Shown in pieces: positions 24,747 to 37,959 of a stretch of 64,000 nucleotides of DNA; within the stretch, counting starts at the first letter, position 1; each line of letters begins with the position of its first letter. Source of the stretch: Mangifera indica (taxonomy: Eukaryota > Streptophyta > Magnoliopsida > Sapindales > Anacardiaceae); assembly GCF_011075055.1 (NCBI RefSeq), contig NC_058145.1, positions 11,529,894 through 11,593,893 on the forward strand, written 5' to 3'. The translations under genes were made by a program, and so were the position numbers. The notes beneath the pieces were generated by a model that had not been told where the DNA came from, ran no database searches, and worked only from the letters and a program-made list of their open reading frames with translations.

Positions 24747-26289
24747 AAGAACAAGAAATTTTTGTTGGTGCCTTGAATAGAGGTACGTCTTCTAGTTCCA
24801 ATAAAGCGTATGTGGGTATGTTATGTGATAAAAAGGCTCAATAATATTAATTCTTAGGTATGTGGACATTATATGAGGGTTTGTTAAAGTACTATAAAAA
24901 TCTTTAAGACTTCAGATTGATTGTTAGATAAACTATCCTGTGTACATGCTGGCATTACCGGAGTTGAGTAGTTAATTTTAACTTGAGAACATCATTTTCT
25001 ATTTATCATGTTTCAATTCGAAGTTATTCTCTGTTATGCTATTGTTTTTTCTGAATTATAATGCTGATATATAATTCTAGTGATTGTTATCGTATGACTT
25101 TGCTTTTTCTTTATGAATGCCATGTTCTAATGTGTATAGATTGACTCTTATACTTCTTTTGAAGGGATTTGCTTCAGTGTTCTTCAATTTAATAATAATG
25201 AAATGGCAGGTTTGAAGCTTTCCTTCTTTTAGCAAGGCCTTGACAAACAATGCCAAGGTCTTTCATGCTTGCTGTCAGTAATGTGTAGACTTATTTGTCA
25301 GACTCCAGTTGAATGGCTGGCATGAATTTTTATTTGCATTTCGTTTTGTTTTTCAGATTAAATGATTGGGCTACTTGGTTTGAGCTTAATATTTATTGGA
25401 AGTGGCTGGGTACTGGATTCTGAATTCATATAGAGCATAGAGAGCCGCTAAAAGGCATATTCTGAACAAAGTATGGAATAGATTATGGATCAGTTAATCT
25501 TTCTTCAGTTTCAGTACATGTCTTCTTCGATTTACCAGATGGTGGCACAAGGGTCTTGCAAACTATTCTAGGTCTACCAAGATGACAAAAAGCTATAAAG
25601 TACATTCTTAACTTGTTCTTTATTGATAAATGTTATGATTGAGTATTCTGAACATGCAAAATTTTCTTTCTTGATAACAAAACTGAGTTAATAAAAAAAA
25701 TCTATGCAAAAATTGTTAGGTAGACTGACACTCTTACCTTGCAGGGTATAGAGTGCCTTGTTCAATTTTCTTCCCTTGACATCATTGGCGCACTTGATAG
25801 CTAGCTGGTGTCAAATTTTACTTGCATTAACCCTTTGGTTCCTTATTTCTTTTTCTTTTTGATGTGAAGCTTTCAAGATTATTTTTTCCCGGTGTTAGGA
25901 TTAGAACGGCTATTGTGTTCTTACGATTCTGCGTCCATATGTGCTGAGCAATATTATCAACTAGGGTTTTATGAACCTTAGGAAGTATTGTTGGAGCTGC
26001 TTCCGGCCATTGTCTTTTTCATTTCTGTCAGTTTTCAGGCAATTACTAATTCAAAGTGATGATTGCAATTCTGCAACGCTAGCTATATTCCTGAAGTCCA
26101 TATGGGGCTTCCAAAAAAGCTTATGAAATCTACACAATTAACGAAATTTGATATCTATTCTGCAAATGTGGAATTAGTTTGAGGAAAACCAATGCAAGAA
26201 ATTTATGTTTAACATGAAACTCCAATATGGGGAAGTTACAATAGCTTATTGTTTAATTGTGAACCTTTTAGGCTTAATGAATACTAAAG
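24747..26289. other. LUX 3' UTR and spacer, no gene seen
   Basis: About 1.5 kb of AT-rich sequence with no open frame that resembles a protein. The first few hundred bases are likely LUX 3' UTR. Confidence 0.35.
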
Positions 26290-26976
26290 TATCTCATTAT
26301 GTAATTTCTTAAACATATGCTCTCTTCGGTGATCCAGTAATAAATCTTTCGCTGTTGGATCTTGTTTGCCGAATTGCCACCATGATGATAATGTCTGCCC
26401 AGGTGTGTAATGCAGACTCTCATCTAGCAAACCCATTAATAATTGTAGTCCATATAGTAACATTCCTATGCATGAGACTCTCAAGCAAAGATTCAGCATC
26501 CTTCGTCATCCCACAACTTGTCAAAAGCGCATTATCTACTGCTGTTTTAGATGAATGTTGCGTCTTCACAATTTGAGCATGAAGTTCTTTCCTTTCCTCA
26601 ATTGCTAACAGACTGCCGCAAAGTTCTAAGAGTATGCATAATGGTTTGGCCTAAACCCTATACTATCAAGCTTCATGAAGAAACGAAAAGCCTCATCAAA
26701 CCCAGGTATCAAGCAATTGCAAGAAGCAACCTCAAGAGAGGCATTTTATTAACAAAGATAATGGCACTATACATATCTCCACGTCTAGCAGACAAACATT
26801 TCGCCAATTCCATTCATAATCATCAAAGCATGGTATCTTCTTCCAAGTTCAAGACATCTCTCACGGCTAGCACCTTGTGCATCATTGATACACTCATCAT
26901 CACTGAAAACTTCATTCGAAGTACCAATTCTTGAAAAATTACCATCGTGTATGACATTCTGTTCTTCACCGTCCAT
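26290..26976 (-). pseudogene. Decayed PPR (PLS-type) gene fragment
   Basis: Read on the minus strand, successive frames carry pieces of one pentatricopeptide repeat protein: HALMIMNGIGE, then DMYSAIIFVNKMP, then FDEAFRFFMKLDSIGFRPN, then ERKELHAQIVKTQHSS with DAESLLESLMHRNVTIWTTI. Such proteins normally bind organelle transcripts in mitochondria or plastids. The pieces are separated by frameshifts and stops, and both ends of the protein are missing. The open frame on the opposite strand at 26551-26934 is a shadow of this relic. Confidence 0.7.
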
Positions 26977-27436
26977 ATATCCATTGAAACGAGTTCAGTC
27001 TTCGAAACACAACAGCCTTTGTTCTAACTTGTTAATTAATTATAAACCTCATTGGGTAGTGTTATTTTTTTACCTTGAAGTGGAGCATTTACCAGGTCAG
27101 CAACAGAACAGAAGCTGCTCAACAAGGGCCCGAAGTCAACTCTGTGTTTTGTTTCTTTTGTACTTTTAAAATGATCCGTTAAACAAGGTTATTTTAGCTG
27201 ATTTCACATAATAAAATATGCCTATTTTATCTAGTGTATGTTTCCTCACCGTTGGACTACAATTTCATCTGGGACTACTTGCAGTATCTTTTCGTGATCC
27301 GTTCTCCTAAAAATTCTAACTGTATCAGCAGTTCATGGATTAAAAAACAGGAGCAAAAACTAACAAAAGTTCATTCCCTCACTCGCAGGCCAACAAAAGT
27401 TCTATAATTCTTCCACAATTACAAGCTTAATTGAAT
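26977..27436. other. Spacer and likely J-domain gene promoter
   Basis: Lies between the PPR relic and the J-domain gene. No coding similarity was recognised. The last 100-200 bases are presumably the leader of the gene starting at 27437. Confidence 0.3.
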
Positions 27437-29718
27437 ATGCATGTATTGTTACCACATACTTTTGTCTGTCTTCCCCAACTCTTTTCAAAATCTTCTCTTT
27501 TTTACTTTCAAAACCACACGAACTTAACAATGCCTAACATCTATGGAGATAATTTAAGCCTTCTTGTGTTTTCTCCGCAGTCTTTTACACCACTTTATAG
27601 GGATTTCAAGACGAAGAGAAGAAACAATGTAACCCTTTTGAGGGCCGGTCGGAGAGAGTCTCTTTACGAGGTTTTAGGCGTGTCTCCTTCGGCAACTGCT
27701 GCTGAAATCAAAAGGGCTTATCGGAAACTTGCTTTGAAGTATCATCCTGATGTCAATAAAGAGGTATTTAGTTAATAAATCTCTTGGTTGTGTCTGCGCA
27801 ACTCTAAACTGTTGATGCGTTTAGCTCGTAAAAGAGAAAACTCCAAAGTGTTTATGCAGTACTCAGTTGAATTAGAAGTGGGTTAATGTACCAATTTTAT
27901 GTAGTTATGGTTTTCTTTTTTTTCTTTTTTGCTTTATTTTGGGAAATGTGCGGTGGGTTTCGCTCAAATTCGAGATAACAATTAATGGTACGTAATGAAT
28001 TCCAGTGAAGACTCTGTCATTGGACTCATTAAAATTGTATTGTTTGTTGGATCCACAAGATTCATTCAGTTTGCTACTTGGATCACTACAAAAACCGATT
28101 CAGTTTGCTACTTTGATCACTACAAAAATCGATTCAATATCTTGCCTATTCCAGTTCTCAATAATCATAAAATCTTTGGGGACAAATAAAGAGATTGATT
28201 AAATAGTCTGATATTCAGCTATTTGAAAAACTGGTCTTAGACTCCAAGAGTTGAATGCTCGAACATGCAAATCTGATACTAGTGCCTTAGGCACTTAATT
28301 AAGCAGGCTTCTCTTTCTTCCCTTGTAATCTATTGTGTTGTCCTTGCATAAATAACCTGTATTTCAATTTTTCTTTGTTTGGTTGCATACAGGCAAATGC
28401 ACAAGAAATTTTTATGAGGATTAAGCGTGCATACGGTACATTACTGAATTCCGAATCTAGGAGAAAATATGATTATTCAAATCGCACATCTGATTTTTCC
28501 TATTCTACTGGTCAAAGAAGCCAAAGCACAAATGCCCAAACTGGAGAACAATTCTATGGATTTGGTAAATACTTTGTGCCTATGAAATTCATCTTCTGTT
28601 TGTTTTAACATGTTTGCAGTCTGTCTACTCTTCACTCATTCGTTGTGTAAACTTGCTCTCAAAGTATCCCCTTGTAGACAATAGGTTGGAGGACCATCGT
28701 GCTGGTGAATCAATCAAATTGCTTGATCCCTCCAAACTGTTCTACTCTTTGGACAAAATGCTGAATGGAATATTTCCAGATAGTTAATACTTTCTCTAAC
28801 TTCTACTGATCTATTATGTACAAAACATCCCAACAGAACATGAAAAGAACATAACTTGATCGAGAATCTTACTTCTCTTTCCATCATCTGCATATGTTTT
28901 GGGTTTTCTGATGGTTCTATATATCCAGGTTGTTTGTTCTGTGCGTTATCTTATTGCACTTTCATGGTTGCTTGTATATCCATCAGTTGTCTTTCCTGAC
29001 CCTTCCAACTGCCACAGAAAAGGCTTTTTGACCTTTGTTCTTCGACCTTTATAGGAGCTGCTTGTTTATATTTTCTTAAACCATTTAATGCTACAGGTAA
29101 TTTTTTGAAGGATGTCCAAATAACAGTAGTTATATTGTGATCTCTTTGAAACATTAGAAAAGGCCCTTAAGTTGCCTTGTATAATGTATCAGTTTTGTGG
29201 GCATCTACTTTCTTTCCCCATTACTAAGCAACTAGAAATTTTGATTTTGTACTAATTTAGTCTGAATTTCTGCTACAGAGGACTGCTTGAGAGATCTTCA
29301 AGGGGAATTCCAAAACAGGGAATCAAATGCTGCTTCACAGGGGAAGCCAAAGAGTCTATGGGAGGAATTTTCGGTATGACATTGTTTCGTTGCCTATAAT
29401 TCAGTATCTTGCTGAAACGTCACAATGAAATATATTAATATTCATAAGCAAATCTTTGTGAATTTACTTTCACCTTGACAGGAAATTGGAGAAGAATTTG
29501 TGGAGTTCCTAGAAAAAGAGCTTAACATAACTGACACAGAATCTGAAGCAAAAAACAGCTGGGAAGGGCCTGGAAAAGTTGATCCTTTTAACAATGCATC
29601 AACCAGGAGAACAGCTAGTAGTGTGCAAAATGAAGCTGAGAAGGGAAGCAGCATTGACGAAAAACTTGGTGAAATAGAAGCTACTCTAGCAAAGTTGAAA
29701 AAGAAATTGGGTCTGTAG
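27437..29718 (+). CDS. Plastid-type DnaJ/J-domain protein, 4 exons
   Basis: Exons 27437-27763, 28393-28564, 29279-29373 and 29482-29718 join in frame to 276 codons plus stop, all with GT-AG introns. The J domain spans residues ~73-135: it opens [20 protein letters not shown] and has the HPD motif that stimulates Hsp70 ATPase ([12 protein letters not shown] at about 102), interrupted by intron 1 just after. The first ~70 residues are Ser/Thr/Phe-rich and poor in acids, consistent with a chloroplast transit peptide. The tail is acidic, then ends in a short Lys/Leu-rich coiled-coil-like segment. There is no zinc-finger or C-terminal client domain, so this is a type III J protein. The start is the first ATG; a second at 27530 is possible. 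The partner Hsp70 is unknown. Confidence 0.8.
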
Positions 29719-30541
29719 CAAGGACTTGTAACATATATACAATTACATTGATTCTTTAATGCAAGATATAAAAGGCCAAGACAGTATTTCTGCCATAATT
29801 ACCATATACCAAAATTGATTATGTGACATTCAAGGCATCTTCTTCACTCCAAGTTTCTTGTTTTACTATCAAGAAATAACTTGAATAGCAAAAGAAGAAT
29901 TTTCATGTTAAAAAAAACATGTATTCAAGTATCTTTTGATAACATATCAAGATCAAAATTTTAAATTACTTGGTTCAATTATTGTAAAAATTCTTTCTAA
30001 AAGGGTTATCTAACTCAGATGAGATTCTTTGTTACCAAGAAAAAAAAATTCTTGTTTTGTTTTAATCTGGCCATATACTCCACATTTACAACACTGACTT
30101 TTGCTAGAAACTTCCTATTACTATGAAGTGAGGCTGTGCAATACTAATTATTTGTGGAACAATTTGAGGGAAAATTTTAGATATAAATACTAGGAAAGAA
30201 CAGAAAATTCCAAGAACAAACTGTGTGATTTGGATGACGCTTAAAAAATAATTATATATGCACAAAAATTCACAGGTTTTGCTGGGGAAGAACTGCAGAA
30301 GCAACAATATGCATAACAGGGGGTAGTGCAATATCCAAAATCATAGCCTTCTTGGTGTCCACTTACCTTGCTCCGCCAAATTCAAGTATAAAGCACAAGA
30401 TTGACCCCAAAAAAAAAAAAAAAAATGTAAGAAAGCAACTCAAATTAAATCATGTAATTAGGTCTAAGCATCTAACAGATATTCAAGTTCAAAGACCTAA
30501 AAGCCTGACTGTACTAAGCAAACTATGTAACCTAATCGCTT
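29719..30541. other. Spacer between convergent genes
   Basis: Holds the 3' UTRs of the J-domain gene (plus) and TOC75 (minus), which converge here. A 16-A tract lies at about 30408-30424. No further gene is visible. Confidence 0.4.
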
Positions 30542-33500
30542 TTAATATCTCTCTCCAAACCGAAAGAATATTGCACCAGTCCCAGTATTGTGGTCAACGG
30601 CATACTCAGCCCGCACTAGACCCAGCTTGACACCAATACCATATGATGAACCATGACCCATGCGCCTATAGACCTCAGTGGGGTTCCCCTTGACATCCTT
30701 CGAACTTCCTAGATCATTGCCATGCTCTGCAAAAGCATACATGTGAGTATTTCTCACAGGTATCCGGATTTCAGCTCCAAGCTGCATATGACATTTTATA
30801 AGAAATTAGACACAAAATTATATTTTCGATCTATAAATAGTCAGGTAAGGATTTGTGTATTCAAATGCCTCTCATGAAAAATATGACATGAACAAACAAA
30901 TGAAGTGCTTCACTACAAACAATAATTGCCTTCAGTAATTCTCACCTCAAGAATGTTCCTGGCTGCACCTAACTCACCCATATTATAACCTCTCACAGAG
31001 TATGGACCCCCGAGTGTAAATGCATCATAGCTTGGAAGGTCTCCTACACAACCTCCATAGTGGCCATTAAGCACTAGAACAGGTGGGGGTGGTTTGTCAG
31101 CACCTTCTTCAACTGGCTTCAATTGAATAAATCGTGTCAATGTCAATTGGTGGCGGTTAAAGAATGGAAACTTGCTGCCAATACCAAGGCCTTGGTCCAC
31201 CTATAATTTGTATACAGAATGTTCATGTTAGCTTTGAAACAATCACATCACAGATGTAGGCCAAACACACAAATAGCAACAAAGATTATTGTATTTATTC
31301 ATTGATTTTTTCTAAAATATGATAAAACCACGTGGAGATCCTTTTCTCAAGAATTTTTTTTTCTTTTCACAAATACTTTTCTAGAACACATTGTTAGCCA
31401 ATATAGAGAATTATAGTACCATTTCATGTGTATTGCATTATAAGAAGTATGTGCTCACCTGAAATACGTTCCTCTCACCAACAACAGCTCCATTCACAAA
31501 CTTGGTGTTGTCACGGGTAATATTTGCCTGTAAAAAGGCCATTCGGTCAATGCCAGTACCACTGAGGGTGGTTGGAGGTCCATCTGCGCTAATTCCTCCA
31601 CTCGGCAAGACTCTTTGACCATTTGGAGAGATATGACTACTTTCATCACGTGTTGTTATCTCTTCCATGACAAGACCATAAGTGAATTTGCTTTGATGGG
31701 TGAAATTCTGCCAAGCACAAATCCATCAGAATGCAAACACAACCATTCTAATCTATAATTTAAAAATAAAAATAATAATGCCAAATAACAGTTAATCACT
31801 GGATATTACCTCTGTAATATTAGCTTTGACACCAGCTCGATCAACCCAAATAGGGGGGACATCATCCACTCCTGGTCCACCAGTGAACACAGGACTTAGT
31901 TTCCGACTGTTGAAGCAGCTTGCACGGAAAGTACGGTTACGAGGGTTATACACACCATCCAAATATGGATGCACATACTCCAGCTTAAAAGCAAGATCAT
32001 CCTATACAAAATATTACGCTGTCATTTTATGATACAAACAATCATGCAGATGAAAATGGACCAAAAAGAACATTTCAGAAAAATTACCTGAGGATTTAAG
32101 AAGTTGCTGGTGGTCACTGAACCGAGAAGGGATCTATTTAGACCTTTCAGATTCCGGTGTTCAAAAGAAACAGTTCCACCAGGCTGAAGTGAAGCCTGAA
32201 CAGAGTCAAGTAATAAAGACAATTCAGTGTCATAATTTGGTCATAGAAGTCATGGTTCCTTTATATAAATTTACAAACAGATTTTTTATTTGATATACAT
32301 ACAAATGTGGGGCGTCCACCTCGTCCAGGAACAAGACTCCATTCAGCACTGACTTCAGCTGACTTTTGATCCAGTTCCTTAAGCTTGATCTCAACAATGA
32401 TTCCTCCTTCATTCTTTTCATCAGGACGTGGGTTCACCTCAATATTGGAAAACAAAGCCAGCGAATTTATATTTCTCAGAGCTTGTTTCCCAGCTTCTAT
32501 GTTAAAAACATGGCCTTGTCGAAGCTGTAAACCCAATTCAAACATTAACCAGAAGAGTATTAGATCATCAATTACGAAATTTGGGACTATGATACAAATG
32601 ACTATCAATCTTTTAAATACAGGAAGCAGGCACATGAATTAACCAAAATAACACCCGATAAATTGAAAATAAGACAGATATTGAGAATCAAAGTTGGTGT
32701 AAGGGAAAATATGTTTTCTGGTCCAACATTAATGCAACTTTAACTCATTCAGTACTTACAGCCACCAATGATCATAGGACACTACTGACACCTGATATTC
32801 CAATATGATAACATAAACTCATGCTGCATTACAAGTCATAGCTCCTCAAAAGTTCGAAAACAAGCAGACATTTGCATTTAAATGTACAAAAATAGACACT
32901 GATAAACCAAACATTTGCAGCATCAGTAAACTCTGAACACATACATACAGCAAATTACCATCTAATGTCATATTTAAGAGGAATAAAGTCAAGTTTCAGT
33001 TACTTATTCCACTAAGAAAACTCTAACATCTACCATACACACAAACAGGCAATCGTCACCCCTTAATTTACATTCAAATAAAACACTTAACTAATCATCA
33101 CTCATCAATTACAATCTCACCTGTTTTGGCAACTCTCTCTTGACAACAGGCAATTGAGTGTTCCCTTCAACCACATTTCCCAGCTTATCCTGAAACTGCA
33201 CTACCAACTGAGTTATATCCCCTTCCACAACCTCACAAACCACCTCCCTCGTATTCAAGTTCCCGAAGTTCACCACTTGTGCACAGGCATACCCTTCATC
33301 ATGGTACCACTTCTGCACCCTGTCCCTTATCTTCTGCAACAACCTCGCACTTACATTTCCGTGGTCCTTCAACATCCGCAAAATCTCCCTATGCACTGTA
33401 AGAGGCAACAAACACGGCCTTGCCTTATCAATCCTCCTCCTATAATCCTTCTCCTGATTCGTATAATATTCCATTTTCTCTTTATCGGTCATATCAGGAT

Positions 33501-34293
33501 CCATTTCAACAAGCTTTGATTGGGGCATCAAGCCTACGTTTATGCACCTAATTCTGTCAGCTGACTGCCACGTGCTCTCCAAAAAAGATATTGTCAATGC
33601 TAATGTACCATCAGGTTTCGTTTTAGTCTCCATATCAACCTTCTCGAACATCCCACAAGTGGCTAAAGATTCAAGCTCTTTCATAAGCTGGGCTTTTGTG
33701 TAAACTCCTCCAGGACGTAAAGAAACCATTTCAAAGAAAGAATCTTCAGTTCCCACGGTGACGCCACGTCGCCGATCGAAGAACAGAATATCTGAAAGCT
33801 TATATTTTTTGAATCCGCTGAGCTTGCTGAGTTGAACAATAATATTCGCTGGGAGACCGTGAGAGTCCCATTCCTGTGACTCGTTATTTTCATCAGCAAT
33901 CGCTGAATCTTGACAAAGTAGGTTTCTCCAGAAACCATCATCACCATTCCCCCCCACGTTTTCTCCTCCACCGCCACCACCACCACCACCACCACCATCA
34001 TCACCAAATCTGGCATTTCCACTACCTCCACTGTCTCCATCACTGAGAATGGGGGTGAGACGAAGGAACAGAGTGGCAGTGGTGGCGGAAGCAGTGATAA
34101 GGGGTTTAGACAGGGTCTTAAGGACATTAGCGTAATTGGCAGGGTTGTCGGAACGTTTATTAGGGCTTTGAGAGGAGAGATTGCATTGTAGAGGAGTGGC
34201 GAGTGGGGTGAGGGAAGAGGAAGAGGCTAATTTACGGCGAGAGAAAGTGGTGGTAGGGAAGAGGTGGGTGGTGGGAGCGGCTAATGAGGACAT
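30542..34293 (-). CDS. TOC75: TOC75, chloroplast outer-envelope protein import channel, 7 exons
   Basis: Minus-strand exons 34293-33121, 32524-32303, 32195-32088, 32001-31810, 31707-31459, 31200-30946 and 30781-30542 join in phase 0 throughout, giving 812 codons plus stop, close to the ~810-818 aa of pea and Arabidopsis TOC75. This Omp85-family beta-barrel forms the preprotein channel of the TOC complex with TOC159 and TOC34. The first ~130 residues are the bipartite targeting region: a Ser/Thr-rich transit peptide, then an 11-Gly run (residues 100-110) of the kind that routes TOC75 to the outer envelope. POTRA domains follow, then the barrel, which ends FFRFGERY with the terminal aromatic residue typical of Omp85 proteins. 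All strands look intact; no stop or frameshift was found. Confidence 0.95.
33966..34007. repeat. CCA/CCG trinucleotide tract coding poly-Gly in TOC75
   Basis: Seven ACC units in a row plus interrupted neighbours. On the minus strand it encodes the 11-Gly tract of the TOC75 targeting region. Such tracts vary in length by replication slippage. Confidence 0.75.
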
Positions 34294-34639
34294 TGTGTTT
34301 ATTTAGGCAAGCCACAGAAGAACAGAGAAGGCAAGCCAAAGAAGAACAGAGAATGGATAAGCAGAAAAAGAGAGAGAGAGAGAGAGGGGTTTAAGAAAAC
34401 AATGTGTAAAATTGGGCGAACGACTCGACGTTTTTATAACTCTTAGATGGACGACTTATCATTCACAACAAGAACGACCGAACCACTACTGCTGTAGTGT
34501 ATACACATTGGCAGAAACGATTCATGCATACGTACTTAGAAAATCAATCAATGGGGAGATAATGTTGATAATATGAACCTGCGAGTACCATGCGCCTTAG
34601 CGAAAGCCCCAAAATCAATCAATGAGTTTTTTCCCGCGC
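34294..34639. promoter_or_regulatory. TOC75 leader and promoter region
   Basis: Upstream of TOC75 on the minus strand, shared head-to-head with the PPR relic on the plus strand. A purine-rich AGAG tract (34369-34386) would be CT-rich in the TOC75 sense, as common in plant leaders. No definite TATA box was assigned. Confidence 0.35.
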
Positions 34640-36890
34640 TCTAACGACGGTTAATCACCATTATGTTCCTGAAGATGATATTGTCTCCTTGAACAACCAA
34701 ATATCCACTTTCATTGACGGCGTATCTGCTCCAGATGGTCTACACGACGTCCCTCGGTTGCAACAACTAAATGATTCGCCGCGCAATCCGTACTTTTTCA
34801 ATAAAATTCTATCATACTGTGCGAGATTGGGGGTCACTTGATGTGGGAATCCAGCTACATTCACTCGTTGTGAAAATGGGTTTCTCTTCAGATCTCTATA
34901 TATGCACTGCTCTTGTTGGTGTGTACGGAAAATGTGGAGAAATCTTAAGTTCTCAGAGAGTGTTCGATGAAATGCGTTAGAGAAATATAGTCACTTGGAA
35001 CTCTTTAATTTCTGGTTATTTACATGTTAAGTCTCCCGATATTACTGTTGAATTGTTTATCAAGATGTTTGAAGTGGGAATAGAACCAGCAGCATTTATT
35101 GTTTCTGTTATTTTGGTAGGGTGCTCGCAGTTAGAAGATGGAGTGATTGAGGCTGAGGTTCATGGTCTAAGTTTGAAATTAGGGTTCTATAATAATGTTT
35201 AGGGTTGGATTTGAGCTGAGCACGAGCTAAATTTTCAGTTCGAGTTTAATTCGAATTTTAATCAAACAAATTTGAGCTGAGCTAAATCGAACCGAATCAA
35301 TTTTCGAGACCAAACCGGCTTGGGTTATATCTAGACCGTATTGAAAATTAGAGATTGTCTCATCTATATGTCCAGTTGGAACATTTAAAAAATGATCTCT
35401 TTATTTAGAAGATGATAAGACAGAAATGAAATTTAGAAAATATGAAAATATGAAAAACAGGTTTGAATATAATTTAATAAAGTTCTTACTGTGGTGACAA
35501 TTAAGTCTCTTGCAATTAGAGTAAGAGTATTTACACAAGAAACTATATCATGACATTCTTCAATCGAACTGAATTCGAGCTATATCGAGTTGAACACCCT
35601 TTAGCTCAAGTTTAACTCTAATTAAAAAATGAGCGAAATCTTTTGGTTTGAATTCAGTTTGAATTTTAATCAAACGAATTTGAGTGGAATTAAATTGAGT
35701 CGAATCAACTTTTAAGATCGAGCCAGCTCAGAACATATTCTGGCCTAATAATGTTGTTGTGGAGACAGGTTTGGTTGATATGTACTCAAAATGTTGCAAT
35801 GTTGAGGACTCAAGACGGGTTTTTGATCAAACGCAGGTAAAAAATGTTATTACTAGGACTACCATGGTTACTGGGTATGCGCAGAATGGACAACCTATCC
35901 AGGCAATGATTTTAGTTCGAGAAATGATGCGTTTAGGCTTGAGAACTAATATTGTCACTTATAACAGTTTTATGAGTTCTTTTTCTCGTATGGAATATTT
36001 GGATTGTTGCAGACAGATCATGGTCAGGTAATTCGTGAAGGTTTTGAGTCTAATATCTATATAATGGTCACCCTTGTGACTGTGCACTCCAAATGTAATT
36101 GTAGTTTGGAGGATTTTCAGAAAGTGTGCTCTGGTGTCACAAGATGGGAGCAAATTTCATGGAATGCGGTCATTGCTGGTTTCTGTAATTTTGAGTGCGG
36201 TGAGCAAGCCCTCAATTGCTTCTCTGAAATGAGATGATCAGGGAATGAAACAGACTATTTTACATTTACTAGCATAATTGGTGCAACAGGAGTGTTTTCA
36301 GGTCTCAGAGAGGGGAAGCAAATGCATGCTCTCATTTTCAAATCAGGGTATGCTAGAAATGTCCCTGTTCAAAATGCTCGTGTCTATGTATGCAGGATGT
36401 GGTACTATTGAGGATTCAAAAAAGGTGTTCTCATCCATGAATATGCGTGACGTAATCTCATGGAATTCACTGATATCAGGGTGTTCTCGTCATGGGTATG
36501 CTAGAGAGGCTGTAGAGTTGTTTGAACAAATGCGAAGAACTGAGATCCAACCTGATGGTACCACATTCCTTGCTATGTTGTCTGCTTGCAGCCATGCTGG
36601 GTTCATAGATAAGGGACTCGAGTTTTTTTATTTGATGAAAAATGATGCTTCAGTTGAACCCCCCAAAATAAAGCATTATGCCACTGTTGTAGATCTTTTT
36701 GGTCGAGCTGGGTATCTCAATGAAGCAGAGTCCTTTATTAGCAGTATGCCCATAGATCCAGGACCATCAGTCTACAAAGCACTGCAAGCACTAACGATCC
36801 TGCAACTTATGTAATACCCTCAAATGTGTTTAAAATGGCGGGTTATTGGGATGGTGCAATAGCCTTGCAGGCACTAATGAGTCCTGCCTG
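34640..36890 (+). pseudogene. PLS-type PPR pseudogene interrupted by a transposon
   Basis: A PPR gene whose coding frame is broken by in-frame stops (34978-34980 and about 36235), frameshifts (near 34840, 36010, 36290 and 36800) and a 546-bp insertion. Repeats are plain: GIQLHSLVVKMGFSSDLYIC, RNIVTWNSLISGYLH, VETGLVDMYSKC, REGKQMHALIFKSGY, MRDVISWNSLISGCSRHGYA and a terminal AMLSACSHAGFIDKGLEFF. Organelle RNA binding would be the family function. Continuing PPR-like sequence is seen to about 36890; no E or DYW domain was recognised beyond it. Bridging the insertion restores an unbroken reading frame at that point (FYNN then VVVETG), so the insertion was into a gene or a recently dead one. Confidence 0.85.
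35190..35755. mobile_element. 546-bp Mutator-like element with 10-bp target duplication
   Basis: The body is 35200-35745, flanked by perfect direct repeats TAATAATGTT (35190-35199 and 35746-35755). The left end TAGGGTTGGATTTGAGCTGA resembles that of the 7596-8986 element, and the ends share GAGCT- and CGAATT-rich subterminal words in inverted orientation. It lies inside the PPR pseudogene. No coding capacity is seen. Confidence 0.7.
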
Positions 36891-37789
36891 AACAACTTCT
36901 CCGAAACTTTCTTTTCAAGTATTGACATGAAAGAGAGTTGATCAATTTATTTGACTTTATGAAATGTGGTCGCAAAGGATTTGAACTTTTACTTTCATAT
37001 TTGGATTCTCTCTTTTTTGTCACTTAAACTATCCCTTTAGGCGCATTTCCAAATTAGTTATCATTTGTTGATTTCACTACTGATTGGGAAAGATCGTGAA
37101 AGTGCATTTTATGACTGGTGGGCATAAGTTTATAGTGGAGTCACTTGGGATTGTCAGAGATAATGTTTTCAAATAATCGCACTTGGAAGGAGGAATATTT
37201 TTGTAAAGTTTAAAAAATTTAGAAGAAGGATAAGTTAATGCATCTTGTCTCAGTTAGCTTAACCATTTGTTTCACGTCCCAAGTGAAGAATGAAGCATTT
37301 CAGAGTTTGCCATTTTGATATGAAGTTTCCGAAGGCAAGCTGTTAGGTTTAATCCTGACCATAATTGTGCTGGAATTTCGATGCTTGCCGAAGGTTAAGA
37401 AATTCTCAAATACAGCTTTGATTGGAAATCAAAATAGTATACTTCAGAAGCTTGAGCTCATATTCATGTTTTCTCTGCTAGAGTTGAACTTTAGGTCCAA
37501 GTTAATTTGCTTGCTGTAAGAGAATCACTTATACTTGGTGCAAAAACATACAGAAAATGCCTTGATTTGTTTTCGTTTTGACATCTGTAGTTGAAAAATT
37601 GCACTTTCCTTTGTAAGTTACTGATGAACGCTTATATTTGGTAAAACAGGAAAACTCAACAACAGAAATTTCTCTCCCCAAGAAATGAGGAGCGATGGTT
37701 GATGCAGGCCTGGTCAAATTTGGTATTTTAAGAGAAAATCACTTTTGATTTGCTGGTGGCGAGCAAATTACATTATCCAAATTTTGCCG
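36891..37789. other. Spacer, no gene seen
   Basis: About 0.9 kb between the PPR relic and the LTI65-like gene. A CACGTC word at about 37272 is the only ABRE-like core I noticed; there is no ACGTGG/T close to the gene. Confidence 0.35.
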
Positions 37790-37797
37790 TATAAAAA
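37790..37797 (+). promoter_or_regulatory. Probable TATA box of the LTI65-like gene
   Basis: TATAAAAA, 170 bases before the start codon. The sequence and position suit a plant TATA box. Confidence 0.45.
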
Positions 37798-37959
37798 TAG
37801 AGCCCCACAAACATCTCAGGGTATGTGGCCCATGTCAATTTCCATGAGAGAACACCGGAAAGTACTTCTTGTTTAACATTCATTTTTATTAAATATCCCT
37901 CTTCCATAGCTTGAAAACCTATAGATAAAATTCTAGGACGGAGATCTCAGTCTGCAACA

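Noticed and set aside
28565..29278. Possible extra exon in intron 2 of the J-domain gene
   Set aside because: A stretch near 28680-28790 looks partly open, but the flanking exons already join in frame without it, and no clear acceptor and donor pair keeps the frame.
33681..34127. Long open frame overlapping TOC75 exon 1
   Set aside because: It is a second frame on the same strand inside the TOC75 exon, and its Val-rich run comes from the Gly repeat read out of frame.
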